Source: Carnobacterium_B sp045617425
GTDB lineage: Bacteria > Bacillota > Bacilli > Lactobacillales > Carnobacteriaceae
Assembly (NCBI RefSeq): GCF_045617425.1
Contig: NZ_JAZLIO010000017.1
Location: 1 to 52,776, forward strand
Length of the DNA stretch: 52,776 nucleotides
Direction: 5' to 3'
Part shown: one piece after another, positions 17,714-26,257 of the stretch
How the letters are laid out: the number at the start of each line of letters is the position of its first letter
How positions within the stretch are numbered: position 1 is the stretch's first letter
Notes under the pieces: model-generated
Told to the model about the DNA's origin: nothing
The model's input: only the letters and a program-made list of their open reading frames with translations
Databases searched by the model: none
Program-made: the position numbers and the translations under genes

Positions 17714-19066
17714 TTGAATTTCGAGCAAAATTATACTCAACTACAAAAACAGCAATTGACTATGACACCTCAATTGCAACAATCTATTCAGATGCTGCAA
17801 TATAACCGAAAAGATTTAGTCGATTTCTTAAAACAAAAATCGCTAGAAAATCCTTTTATTTCTATTTCTGTAAAGTCAGCACCCAGAACTCAGGGGACTT
17901 CTATAGAAAAATATAATAGTAATCAATCAAGAACAAATCAATCAACTAGCGGATCAATCTGGGATACATTGGCAACTACAGCATCGACCACATCTCTTTA
18001 TTCTGCAGTAATTGAACAAATTCATTTATCTTTCAGAGATACTGCTTTGCGTGATCTGATCATTTGGCTGGCTCAATATATTGATCACAACGGTTATTTA
18101 ACTCTTTCAATGGATGATGCGGTTACGCTCACTCAAGCAGAACCGTTAAAATTATTAGATGCATTGACACTTTTACAGCAATTGGAACCTGCTGGTGTAG
18201 GTGCCAGAAACTTACAAGAATGCTTGATGCTTCAAACAGAACGAAATGATCAAGCACCAAACCTTGCTTATTTGATTCTTGAAGAAGAGTTTGAAGCTTT
18301 TGCTAATCGAAAATGGGAACAAATCGCAAAGCATTATGGTATTTCATTAGGTGAAGTTCAAGAGATTTCTGATTTTGTCAAAACACTTACACCACATCCT
18401 GGTGCCATCTTTTCAAATGCTCCTACGCAATACATTCGTCCAGATTTATCCGTTAAAGTAACGGATAATCAAGAGATTGTTGTGCATTCTGTTAAGACTG
18501 GGCTTCCTGTTATTGTTTTCCAAAAAGAATATTATGAGGAATTAAGCTTGTTGCAGGATAAAGAAGTTTCAAAATTCATTAATGAAAAAAAATCTGAATA
18601 TGAATGGCTTAAAAGGACACTTATTCAACGTGAAGAAACGATTCTCAGAATTGGCATCGCCATAGTAAATGCACAAAAAGAATTCTTTTTATCTGAAGAT
18701 CGTCCAATTCAATCCTTAACTTTAAAAACAATTGCTGAAGAACTTGATATTCATGAATCAACGGTCAGCCGTTCCATTAATGGGAAGTACATCACAACAG
18801 AATTCGGTGTATTTGAATTGAAAAAATTCTTTACAAACGCTTTGGTGACAACTTCTAAAGAAGGAAATGGTTCCATATCTTCTGACCAAATAAAGAAAAA
18901 AATCGAATTTTTCATTCAAGCTGAAGATCCTAAAAAACCATTATCAGATCAAAAGCTTGTTGATCTTTTACAAAAGGACGGTATTGAAATATCAAGAAGG
19001 ACAGTCACAAAATACCGCGAAGCTCTTTTAATTTCTAGTTCTCCAAAACGCAAGCGATTTGACTAA
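17714..19066 (+). CDS. rpoN: RNA polymerase sigma-54 factor
   Basis: Sigma-54, about 450 residues, which binds core RNA polymerase and recognises -24/-12 promoters needing AAA+ activators. Region I is Gln/Leu-rich (QLQKQQLTMTPQLQQSIQML). The core-binding middle part includes PAGVGARNLQECL. A helix-turn-helix (ESTVSRSINGKY) and the RpoN box (RRTVTKYREA) close the protein. The start is TTG 17714 behind AGAGGTGAG; the longer frame from 17639 lacks support. In lactic acid bacteria sigma-54 usually drives PTS sugar operons through LevR/ManR-type activators, none of which is in this window. I saw no -24/-12 promoter nearby. Stand-alone gene. Confidence 0.95.
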   Translation: MNFEQNYTQLQKQQLTMTPQLQQSIQMLQYNRKDLVDFLKQKSLENPFISISVKSAPRTQGTSIEKYNSNQSRTNQSTSGSIWDTLATTASTTSLYSAVIEQIHLSFRDTALRDLIIWLAQYIDHNGYLTLSMDDAVTLTQAEPLKLLDALTLLQQLEPAGVGARNLQECLMLQTERNDQAPNLAYLILEEEFEAFANRKWEQIAKHYGISLGEVQEISDFVKTLTPHPGAIFSNAPTQYIRPDLSVKVTDNQEIVVHSVKTGLPVIVFQKEYYEELSLLQDKEVSKFINEKKSEYEWLKRTLIQREETILRIGIAIVNAQKEFFLSEDRPIQSLTLKTIAEELDIHESTVSRSINGKYITTEFGVFELKKFFTNALVTTSKEGNGSISSDQIKKKIEFFIQAEDPKKPLSDQKLVDLLQKDGIEISRRTVTKYREALLISSSPKRKRFD

Positions 19067-19122
19067 TATCTTGTACTTTTTGGCTTCTATTCGTGTAACA
19101 ATAGCATATTAAAATAGCTATA

Positions 19123-19170
19123 AAAGACCAGCTGAGATTTCTTAAGTGAAGTAGCAATTAGTTGGTCTTT
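19123..19170 (+). terminator. intrinsic terminator downstream of rpoN
   Basis: AAAGACCAGCT pairs with AGTTGGTCTTT (one G-U) around a long loop, followed by a T-rich tail. Confidence 0.65.
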
Positions 19171-19326
19171 ATTTGTCATTCCTGTTTATTTTGAACCTAT
19201 CTTACTATTTTTTCGCTCGACCTAAACCATCTCTTATGTGCACAGCTTATTATTGTACTTAATGAAATGCTTGTGTAATAATCAAATTATAACTCACACT
19301 CTTCTGAATGTGTTTTTACCCAAAAA

Positions 19327-19341
19327 ATGAAACCGCATTCT
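19327..19341 (+). promoter_or_regulatory. candidate CcpA cre site
   Basis: ATGAAACCGCATTCT matches every defined position of the cre consensus WTGNAANCGNWNNCW. It lies about 25 bases upstream of the -35 of the sugar-transporter promoter, so carbon catabolite control by CcpA is likely. Whether the effect is repression or activation is not clear from this position. Confidence 0.65.
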
Positions 19342-19365
19342 TTTTCTTTCATTCTATTTTATCCT

Positions 19366-19393
19366 TTGTCAAAACAGTTCTTTTTACTATACT
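19366..19393 (+). promoter_or_regulatory. sigma-A promoter of the sugar ABC operon
   Basis: TTGTCA (19366-19371), 16 bases, TATACT (19388-19393), about 42 bases before the start codon of the binding-protein gene. Confidence 0.65.
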
Positions 19394-19435
19394 TTTTTTA
19401 TTTACTTAATTTATAAATAATTAGGGGGAGTAATC

Positions 19436-20755
19436 ATGAAAAAGAAATCTTTTATGTTGGTTAGTAGTCTATTTACAGTTGCAATGTTAACTGCTTGCTC
19501 AGGCTCATCTGAATCTGGAGGTGAATCAGATGAATTTGCAAGTCCAGATGATTCAACTTTAACGGTATGGGCTTGGGATGCAAACTTCAACATTCCCATT
19601 ATGGAACGTGCTGGAGAATACTACATGGAAGATGGTAATGAAGAATTTAATTTAGATGTAGTTGAGATGTCAAATGAAGATACTATACAAAAACTTGTCT
19701 CTGGATTTACTTCAGGTGTTTCAGAAGGGTTACCCGATATCGTATTAGTAGAAGACTATGCTGCTCAAAATTTTTTAATCAACTATGAAGGTAAATTTGC
19801 TGAGTTATCCGATGAAATCGATTTTTCTCAATTTGCTCCCTATAAAGTTGAGGCGGTTACCCATAATGATGGGGTTTATGCTATTCCGTTTGATTCTGGT
19901 TCAGCTGGTCTTTATTACCGCACTGATTATTTAGCGGAAGCAGGATATACCGAAGAAGACATGCAAAATTTAACGTGGTCCAAATTTGTTCAAATTGGTA
20001 AAGACGTGAAAGATAAGACCGGGAAGTGGTTTGTAGCCTTTATTCCAAATCGAGGAACACACTACATTCAGATGGCTATGCAATCAGCAGGTGTCTGGTA
20101 CTTTGATGAAGATGGAACAATATTTCTGAAAGACAATCCTGTCGTTCGAGAAATGGCCGAAATATTAAAAGAAATTGAAAAAAATGATTTAGCCAAACCG
20201 GTGGATTACTTTGCACCCGAAGGTATCGGAGCTGTAACGAGTGGCGAAGTTGCTGCAGTTAATTCAGCCGTTTGGTATTCCGCTACCATTAAGTCTGCCG
20301 AAGATCAAGTTGGAAAATGGGCTTACACAAATATTCCGTTATTAGAAACTGTTGAAAATGCTACACCTTACTCAAATCTTGGGGGTTCTAGTTGGTTTAT
20401 CTTAGAAGATTCGCCAAACAAAGAACTTGCTATTGAATTTCTTAAATCTGAATTTGCAGGTAATGATGAATTTTACCAAGAAATTCTTGTAGATAATGGG
20501 GCGGTTGGTACTTATCTTCCATCTCAAACAGGTGAAGCCTATCAGTATGAAGACCCCTACTTTAACGATGCTCAAATCTATAAAGATTTTTCTAGTTGGG
20601 CGGAAGAAATTCCTGGAGTAGATTATGGAGTTAATACCAGCATAGCTTACGAAGCCTTAAGATCTGTTTTACAAGATTACTTTGATGATAAATTGACCTT
20701 AGATGAAATGCTTGAACAAGCTGAAGATTATTACAATATGCAAATAGGAGAATAA
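19436..20755 (+). CDS. sugar ABC transporter substrate-binding lipoprotein
   Basis: A family 1 extracellular solute-binding protein (439 residues). A lipoprotein signal peptide ends in MLTAC with the lipid-accepting Cys at about residue 21. The mature part has the cluster-1 fold signatures LTVWAWDANFN, LPDIVLVEDYAAQNF, VYAIPFDSGSAGLYYR and YSNLGGSSWF, as in oligosaccharide or lactose/arabinose-oligomer binders. It captures sugar for the two permeases that follow. The start ATG has AGGGGGAG upstream. A hairpin between this gene and the first permease probably keeps the binding protein more abundant than the permeases. The sugar is not identifiable. Confidence 0.9.
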   Translation: MKKKSFMLVSSLFTVAMLTACSGSSESGGESDEFASPDDSTLTVWAWDANFNIPIMERAGEYYMEDGNEEFNLDVVEMSNEDTIQKLVSGFTSGVSEGLPDIVLVEDYAAQNFLINYEGKFAELSDEIDFSQFAPYKVEAVTHNDGVYAIPFDSGSAGLYYRTDYLAEAGYTEEDMQNLTWSKFVQIGKDVKDKTGKWFVAFIPNRGTHYIQMAMQSAGVWYFDEDGTIFLKDNPVVREMAEILKEIEKNDLAKPVDYFAPEGIGAVTSGEVAAVNSAVWYSATIKSAEDQVGKWAYTNIPLLETVENATPYSNLGGSSWFILEDSPNKELAIEFLKSEFAGNDEFYQEILVDNGAVGTYLPSQTGEAYQYEDPYFNDAQIYKDFSSWAEEIPGVDYGVNTSIAYEALRSVLQDYFDDKLTLDEMLEQAEDYYNMQIGE

Positions 20756-20761
20756 TTTTTT

Positions 20762-20802
20762 TAGACTGCAGTCAGTATTATTCTTACTGACCGCAGTCTT
20801 TT
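20762..20802 (+). terminator. intra-operon attenuating hairpin
   Basis: GACTGC(A)GTCAGTA pairs with TACTGAC(C)GCAGTC followed by TTTTCTT. It sits directly after the binding-protein stop codon. As a leaky terminator or mRNA-stabilising hairpin it would set the binding protein to permease ratio. Confidence 0.75.
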
Positions 20803-20827
20803 CTTAATATGTATGGAGGTGAAACTT

Positions 20828-21700
20828 ATGAAATCAAAACAGGAATCAAAAAGATCTGATTTATGGAAATTTATATCTTTTGCCGTTATCTTCAGTTCAG
20901 TATTTTTGCTTTACCCTATTTTTTATTCTATTTATATCTCCTTTCACAACTATAAAGGTCTTAATTCAGTCTTTACTGGATTTGGAAATTATATTCGCAT
21001 GTTTCAAGATGACGTCTTTGGAAAAGCATTAATGAACAATTTTATTTATTTGATTTTCCAAGTTCCTATTATGCTACTATTAGGATTACTTTTAGCTTTC
21101 CTTTTAAATTCACCTAATTTAAAAGGAAAAACCTTTTTTAGATTAGCTATTTTTTTGCCTTGTGTTACCTCTTTAGTTTCCTATGCAGTTCTATTTAAAA
21201 TGATGTTTCAAGTTAGTGGAGTCGTTAATAATTTTCTGCTGACAATTGGATTGATTCAATCTCCCATTGATTGGCTAAATAGTCCTTTTTGGGCAAAAGT
21301 TACCATCATTATTGCTTTATGTTGGAGATGGACAGGTTATAATATGGTCTTTTATCTTGCTGGTCTTCAAAATATATCCGTAGATACTTTAGAAGCTGCT
21401 GAAATAGATGGAGCAAATGCTTTCCAGAAATTTTTTCGAGTTGTTATCCCACAACTTAAACCTGTTATTGTTTTTACAACTATTACTTCAACTATTGGTA
21501 CGATACAGTTATTTGATGAAGTAGTAAATTTAACCGGTGGTGGACCATCAAACGAAACATTAACTGCAGCTCAACTGATTTACAACCATTCCTTTGTCTA
21601 TACTTCCAACTTTGGTTACTCCGCTACTTTATCTTGGGCATTAGTAGTCATCGTAGCTATACTATCCATTATTCAATTAACTATTACAAATCGAAAATAA
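20828..21700 (+). CDS. sugar ABC transporter permease (MalF/UgpA type)
   Basis: A six-helix inner-membrane permease of 290 residues starting at ATG 20828, 7 bases after GGAGGTG. The EAA loop that docks the ATPase is seen as EAAEIDGANAFQKFFRVVIP. It pairs with the MalG-type permease 27 bases downstream to form the translocation pore. No ATPase gene is in the operon, so a shared MsmK/MalK-type ATPase encoded elsewhere is expected (inference from the carbohydrate uptake-1 family). Confidence 0.92.
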   Translation: MKSKQESKRSDLWKFISFAVIFSSVFLLYPIFYSIYISFHNYKGLNSVFTGFGNYIRMFQDDVFGKALMNNFIYLIFQVPIMLLLGLLLAFLLNSPNLKGKTFFRLAIFLPCVTSLVSYAVLFKMMFQVSGVVNNFLLTIGLIQSPIDWLNSPFWAKVTIIIALCWRWTGYNMVFYLAGLQNISVDTLEAAEIDGANAFQKFFRVVIPQLKPVIVFTTITSTIGTIQLFDEVVNLTGGGPSNETLTAAQLIYNHSFVYTSNFGYSATLSWALVVIVAILSIIQLTITNRK

Positions 21701-21727
21701 TTTCATATTAGTCAGGGGTGTAGAAGT

Positions 21728-22543
21728 ATGAAATCAAAATCATTAACTTTTTTTAAATATACTTTTTTAATTATCTGTTCATTTATTTCCGTATTCCCTT
21801 TTTATTGGATGATTGCAGGAGCAACAAATACCTCTAATCAGATTGCTGAAGGAAAGCTTTCTCTAGGAACTCATTTTTTAAACAATCTTAGTGAATTACT
21901 AGGTGCTTACAACATTCCGTTGATTATGTGGAACTCGCTAAAAATTTCTCTCGTCACTGTTGTACTAAGCTTGTTAGTTACCTCAATGGCTGCTTTTGGT
22001 TTTGAAAAATTCAACACTCGTAGAAGTGAACTCATCTACTCTATCCTTTTACTGTTTATGATGATTCCATTTGCTACTCTCGTCATTCCATTGTTTAAAA
22101 TGATGGCTGGACTGAATTTAGTTAACCAACATTTAGCTGTGATTTTGCCTTATATCTCTAATATTTTTCTTATTTTTTTCTTTAGACAAAGCTTTAAATC
22201 ATTTCCAGATGATATTATGGATTCAGGAAAAATAGAAGGTGCTGGAAATTATACAATTTTCTTTAAGTTGGTTTTTCCAATGATGAAATCAACTTATGCA
22301 GCAGCTGCTATTTATGCCTTCATGAATTCATGGAATAGTTACTTATTACCTTTAATCATCTTACAGACTGAAGACAAATACACAATGACTCTTCTGATCT
22401 CTGGCCTTTCTTCAGCTTCTTATGTAGCCAATTACGGCGTTCAAATGATGGCCATCGTCATTGCTACTCTTCCAACCTTAATTCTTTTTTTGATGATGCA
22501 AAAGAGTTTCGTTGCCGGAATGACAGGTTCTTTAAAAAACTAA
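21728..22543 (+). CDS. sugar ABC transporter permease (MalG type)
   Basis: The second permease, 271 residues and six helices. N-terminal ISVFPFYWMIAGATNT and C-terminal TLPTLILFLMMQKSFVAGM are typical of the MalG branch. The EAA-like loop is degenerate (DSGKIEGAGNYTIFFKLVFP: Asp-Ser-Gly in place of Glu-Ala-Ala), although the following Gly is kept. The ATG has a GGGGTG ribosome site. It is the last gene of the operon; no glycosidase or regulator accompanies it. Confidence 0.9.
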   Translation: MKSKSLTFFKYTFLIICSFISVFPFYWMIAGATNTSNQIAEGKLSLGTHFLNNLSELLGAYNIPLIMWNSLKISLVTVVLSLLVTSMAAFGFEKFNTRRSELIYSILLLFMMIPFATLVIPLFKMMAGLNLVNQHLAVILPYISNIFLIFFFRQSFKSFPDDIMDSGKIEGAGNYTIFFKLVFPMMKSTYAAAAIYAFMNSWNSYLLPLIILQTEDKYTMTLLISGLSSASYVANYGVQMMAIVIATLPTLILFLMMQKSFVAGMTGSLKN

Positions 22544-22575
22544 TTATTTTTCGTTCAGCTCTAATTAATCAACCA

Positions 22576-22614
22576 AAAAACGTGATCGATTCCTAAAGAA
22601 TCGATCACGTTTTT
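22576..22614. terminator. bidirectional intrinsic terminator
   Basis: AAAAACGTGATCGATTC and its perfect reverse complement with a CTAAA loop, between the convergent permease and DUF4153 genes. Confidence 0.92.
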
Positions 22615-22622
22615 CACCTTAT

Positions 22623-24443
22623 TTATTTGATATCAATAAATAGATAAAATTCAGCATCATACTGACTGTCGTAAATATTAATAGAGGTAAATACTATAGT
22701 CATTTCAGCTTCTTCATTCTCAGTTTTCACTGTTGCTTCATTAATTGTGAGCATATTCTCAGTTTCACTAGTCGAAGCAACTTCCTCCATTGTTGCTTGA
22801 AGATCAATGCTCATAATAGACTCATCACTTTCATCACTTTCATCACTTTCATCACTTAAAATAAGACTTTCTTTTCCATCTATTTCTTCAGTGTATACTG
22901 TATATCCCTCATTATCCACTTCAACCTCAATTCTTGGTTGTATGCTGGAATCATAGTAAGAAAAGATAAGCATCTTATCGTACTCTTCAATTGAAATCAC
23001 AGGACTATCTTCCAAATCTAATGAAGCATAATAAGAGTCTTGCACAGATTGTTCATTCAAAAAACCGTTTTCGTCATAGATAGGTTGAAAACCAAATACC
23101 TCTTCAAATTGATAGGATAGTAACTGATTATAGGGCGCCAACCACTCGATTTCTTCATTGTAATCCATACTTATTAAATAATAGACCATTTGACTGATTT
23201 TGATTTTATCCTCTTTAGGAATAGCAGCATTTGGAACAATGGAATTTCCTTCCAACATCTGATTTTGTTCAAGTGTGCTTTCTAATAAATTCGTTTGTGA
23301 CACACGGCTAATAGTGAATGCATCAATTGGCGGTACAATTGAAATCAACGAAAGTATCATAAGTACCACTGCAACCCAGCCATTTTTTCGAATAGGTAAA
23401 ATACTGAACAGAACTCCAGCTATTGTAGCAAATAAGCCAAACATAATAACGTAATAGCGTCCATAAGTTAATCCTGTCTCTTGAATTCTTAAAACAGATG
23501 CAATCGTTTGGAATAAAACAATGGGAATCAAAACTTTCGGAAAAATTTTTCTAAAAAGAATAGCTGACTTTGTTTCTATATTGCTTGCTAAAACATACAC
23601 TACTATAACCGTAATCGAATAAGAAACCAATATGGGCTCTAGCAAATTATTGATCCAAAATTCTCCCGTAATATTTTGTAAAAGATAGATCAATAAAATA
23701 ACTGTAAAAATTGTTGTTAACGGAATGATGATATATGAAATCAACAGTTCAAGCATCTTAGGAACTGAAACGTCACTTTTTAGTTGTTTCAGTTTAGCTG
23801 TCAGTTCTTTAGGTGTTAAAGATGATTCATCCTTTTTGCTTAAATATAAAGGTGTATAAGATAGAAAAAAGATAGGTGCAAATAACGAAAGCACTAAGTT
23901 AACTGCATGCAAATTCACTTTATAATTTACTGAAAATAGTAACTGATTAATTGCTAATAGAATAAATCCAATTCCTGCATACAAAACAAGTGTGAATAAG
24001 ACTGTCGTAAAAAAAGCTTTAAAAGCGGATAAATAACTTTCATTAAACGTAATTTCATTTTTTATAGTCGGAACCCATATAAATGCAATAGTTAGTATAA
24101 AAAAGATAATACCTGTTTTAATAGTCCTCTCAAGATCATAGTCAGCTGCAGAACCAACTGTAAAATAATAAACGATTGTTAAAATAATTGCACCAAACAT
24201 CAATAGGATGCGTTGCGAATTTTTTTCAAAAAAGCGTTCGTAAATTTGTTGTGCTACCGCACTCAAAAATATACCAACTAGTAAACTATAAACATAGCTT
24301 GGATAAGTATCTGTTTCTTGCTGAATCAAATAAGCATTCAGCACTGCAAGAGCAAGTAAAAATACAACTGTTAACGGATACCTTCTGCTCGCTTGAATGA
24401 TTCCTTGAAACTTATCCTGTATATTCTTTACCAATTTCATCAT
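22623..24443 (-). CDS. DUF4153 polytopic membrane protein
   Basis: A 606-residue protein with about 11-12 transmembrane helices in the first 380 residues (for example NAYLIQQETDTYPSYVYSLL, LLFIAIN-like core helices, TTIFTVILLIYLLQNITG) and a C-terminal extracytoplasmic region of about 220 residues that is acidic and Ser/Glu-rich. The pattern matches DUF4153; function is unknown. The tail holds four tandem Ser-Asp-Glu units encoded by four identical 9-base repeats, which may vary in number. ATG 24443 follows GGAG by six bases; a second ATG is the next codon. Confidence 0.75.
   Translation of the reverse strand: MMKLVKNIQDKFQGIIQASRRYPLTVVFLLALAVLNAYLIQQETDTYPSYVYSLLVGIFLSAVAQQIYERFFEKNSQRILLMFGAIILTIVYYFTVGSAADYDLERTIKTGIIFFILTIAFIWVPTIKNEITFNESYLSAFKAFFTTVLFTLVLYAGIGFILLAINQLLFSVNYKVNLHAVNLVLSLFAPIFFLSYTPLYLSKKDESSLTPKELTAKLKQLKSDVSVPKMLELLISYIIIPLTTIFTVILLIYLLQNITGEFWINNLLEPILVSYSITVIVVYVLASNIETKSAILFRKIFPKVLIPIVLFQTIASVLRIQETGLTYGRYYVIMFGLFATIAGVLFSILPIRKNGWVAVVLMILSLISIVPPIDAFTISRVSQTNLLESTLEQNQMLEGNSIVPNAAIPKEDKIKISQMVYYLISMDYNEEIEWLAPYNQLLSYQFEEVFGFQPIYDENGFLNEQSVQDSYYASLDLEDSPVISIEEYDKMLIFSYYDSSIQPRIEVEVDNEGYTVYTEEIDGKESLILSDESDESDESDESIMSIDLQATMEEVASTSETENMLTINEATVKTENEEAEMTIVFTSINIYDSQYDAEFYLFIDIK
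22822..22857 (-). repeat. 9-base tandem repeat (4 identical copies) in the DUF4153 gene
   Basis: tcatcactt is repeated exactly four times on the plus strand and encodes Ser-Asp-Glu units in the extracytoplasmic tail. The unit is a multiple of three, so slippage would change length without breaking the frame. Confidence 0.9.
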
Positions 24444-24534
24444 TCATCACTCCTTTTTTACTTATTGACCCTTATTATGTAGTTAATCTTTATCTTCTGT
24501 CAATCATTAGTCCTACTCAATAAGTATACAAAAA

Positions 24535-24562
24535 AAAAACTGACACCATCGTATCAGTTTTT
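24535..24562 (-). terminator. intrinsic terminator of the formate/nitrite transporter gene
   Basis: A 9-bp stem, AAAAACTGA with TCAGTTTTT, lies 17 bases after the stop at 24579, with a further A-run on its left that gives a T-tail on the minus strand. Confidence 0.8.
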
Positions 24563-24578
24563 CCTACATTGCTATTCT

Positions 24579-25379
24579 TTAATCAACATACTCTGTTTGG
24601 TCTTTATTCAACCAAGAGTACAGCAATCCAATCACTAATGCTCCACCAACATAATTACCTAGTAAAGCTAAGATCCAATTTATTGCTACAGCTCCTATGG
24701 TCATACCTGGAACCGTTCCGCCAGAAGCAAAGAAAGCCAATGAGAACGATGAAAAATTCGCAATAACGTGTTCAAAACCTAAATAAGCAAAAATAAAGAT
24801 AATAAAAATCATGGCAATGATTTTTCCAGCATCATCTTTCATTCGTATGGTACAAAAGACAGCTGTATTAACAATAATATTTGCAAATATACCTTCAGAA
24901 AAAACTTGTAAAGGAGTTTTAGCTAGTTTTCCAGCCACTGCTGTGAAAAGATAATGATCGCTCGGAAGAGCATGGAACTTATATGTGAAAGATATAACTA
25001 AACTTGCAATAATTCCACCAATTAAGTTGAATAAAATACAATAAAATAATATCGCTAACGCTTTTTTAGGCTTTAGCCACTTCCGTTGGACCGCAACTGT
25101 CATATACATCATATTTGAAGTCCCTAATTCAGCATTCATATAAATAATCATGACGAGTGACCAACTAAACATAAACGCATAAAGCATTTTACCTAGGCCA
25201 GGCACAATCTCTTCACCTGCTTGGCCAATCATCACAGCAACTGCTGTTCCCAATGTTAAGAATAAACAAGCTAACATCGCACGTACAAAATAACGTGATT
25301 TACTGTTATCAAATAAATTTTGTTTTTTCATAATACTTTTTTCAATGTTGTACATTAAGCCAGTGTTTTGAGTTTCCAT
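24579..25379 (-). CDS. formate/nitrite transporter family (FocA/NirC) channel
   Basis: A 266-residue, six-helix membrane protein of the FNT family, which forms pentameric channels for formate, nitrite or hydrosulfide. The family signatures are present: FFMSW-like YAFMFSWSLVMIIYMNAELGT, the FSEGIFANIIVNTAVF helix, and the pore His in LGFEHVIANF. Fermentative Lactobacillales mainly use it for formate. A minus-strand motif at 25457-25471 (GTGAAAGCGTATTTC) resembles a CcpA cre site with two mismatches and lies upstream of a -10 TATAAT, so catabolite control is possible but weakly supported. Confidence 0.88.
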   Translation of the reverse strand: METQNTGLMYNIEKSIMKKQNLFDNSKSRYFVRAMLACLFLTLGTAVAVMIGQAGEEIVPGLGKMLYAFMFSWSLVMIIYMNAELGTSNMMYMTVAVQRKWLKPKKALAILFYCILFNLIGGIIASLVISFTYKFHALPSDHYLFTAVAGKLAKTPLQVFSEGIFANIIVNTAVFCTIRMKDDAGKIIAMIFIIFIFAYLGFEHVIANFSSFSLAFFASGGTVPGMTIGAVAINWILALLGNYVGGALVIGLLYSWLNKDQTEYVD

Positions 25380-25563
25380 TATTTATTTACCACCTTTAGT
25401 TTGTTATCTTTTTAACAATATAATTATTATACCGCATTTAAAATCATTTAAAAGAAGAAATACGCTTTCACAAACTTTTTTTTTGGGATAAACGTCAAAT
25501 TTTATTCACGACTACTGATTGTTGTTAAAACTATTTACTAATAGGAAATCTAAAAAGAAAAAT

Positions 25564-25594
25564 AAAACGACACTAAATGAATTAGTGTCGTTTT
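25564..25594 (-). terminator. terminator of the mccA-mccB-yrrT operon
   Basis: AAAACGACACTAA pairs perfectly with TTAGTGTCGTTTT just after the yrrT stop codon. Confidence 0.88.
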
Positions 25595-25607
25595 GTTTCT
25601 TCAATAT

Positions 25608-26252
25608 TTAAACTTGTTTCTCACCTTCAACTATCCAAACGTATTCATTCATTTGCTCAATAGATACGTTAAATCCTGCTAGATTGAACAGATTTAATAA
25701 AGTTGGAATGAGAGTATAATATTCTCGTTCTAAATCATCTGCTAATGTATAAAATTTATGTTCTTTAGCCTGTACAATTTTTTGATTGAGGACTTCTTGT
25801 GATTCAAACATCGTATCGGCAAAGACAACTTTGCCTCCTTTTTCAAGTTGATCAGCGTACTTCTTCAAAGCAATTCCTTTTTCTGTATCTGTCAAATGAT
25901 GGAACACATAGGAACTAACAATGGTATCCACTTGCCTTGTCGGTTTTGGATAGTTTTGTAAATCCCCATCATAAATCATGATTTCACTTGGTAACTTCTT
26001 TTTAGCTAATTCACGCATTTCTTTAGAAGGTTCTATTGGGAAAACCCATTTGCCTGACGAGAGTAAACGCTGCGTTAGATTTCCAGTTCCAATCCCAAAT
26101 TCTAAAACATTCATTCCACTTCTTTGAACAATCTCTTTCAAGATATTACTGTATCCTTCAAAAACAGCTTTGTATTCTGGGTCATTCCCTTCAACAAAAT
26201 CATCATAGTCACTTGACCAGTCTGTAAAAATATCTAAAAATTCACGTCCCAT
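25608..26252 (-). CDS. yrrT: SAM-dependent methyltransferase YrrT
   Basis: A 214-residue class I methyltransferase. Motif I (VLEFGIGTGNLTQRLL), the acidic loop IEPSKEM and the post-I segment VSSYVFHHLT are visible. The opening GREFLDIFTDWSSDYDDFVEG resembles B. subtilis YrrT, a gene of the methionine-to-cysteine recycling operon. Its start is 5 bases after the mccB stop, so it is the third gene of a tight operon. The order here (mccA-mccB-yrrT) differs from B. subtilis (yrrT-mtnN-mccA-mccB), and mtnN is not present. The substrate of YrrT is not established. Confidence 0.85.
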   Translation of the reverse strand: MGREFLDIFTDWSSDYDDFVEGNDPEYKAVFEGYSNILKEIVQRSGMNVLEFGIGTGNLTQRLLSSGKWVFPIEPSKEMRELAKKKLPSEIMIYDGDLQNYPKPTRQVDTIVSSYVFHHLTDTEKGIALKKYADQLEKGGKVVFADTMFESQEVLNQKIVQAKEHKFYTLADDLEREYYTLIPTLLNLFNLAGFNVSIEQMNEYVWIVEGEKQV

Positions 26253-26257
26253 ACTTT

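Noticed and set aside
19067..19435. Sigma-54 (-24/-12) promoter for the sugar operon next to rpoN
   Set aside because: No TGGCAC-N5-TTGC-like sequence is present; a normal sigma-A promoter is visible instead.
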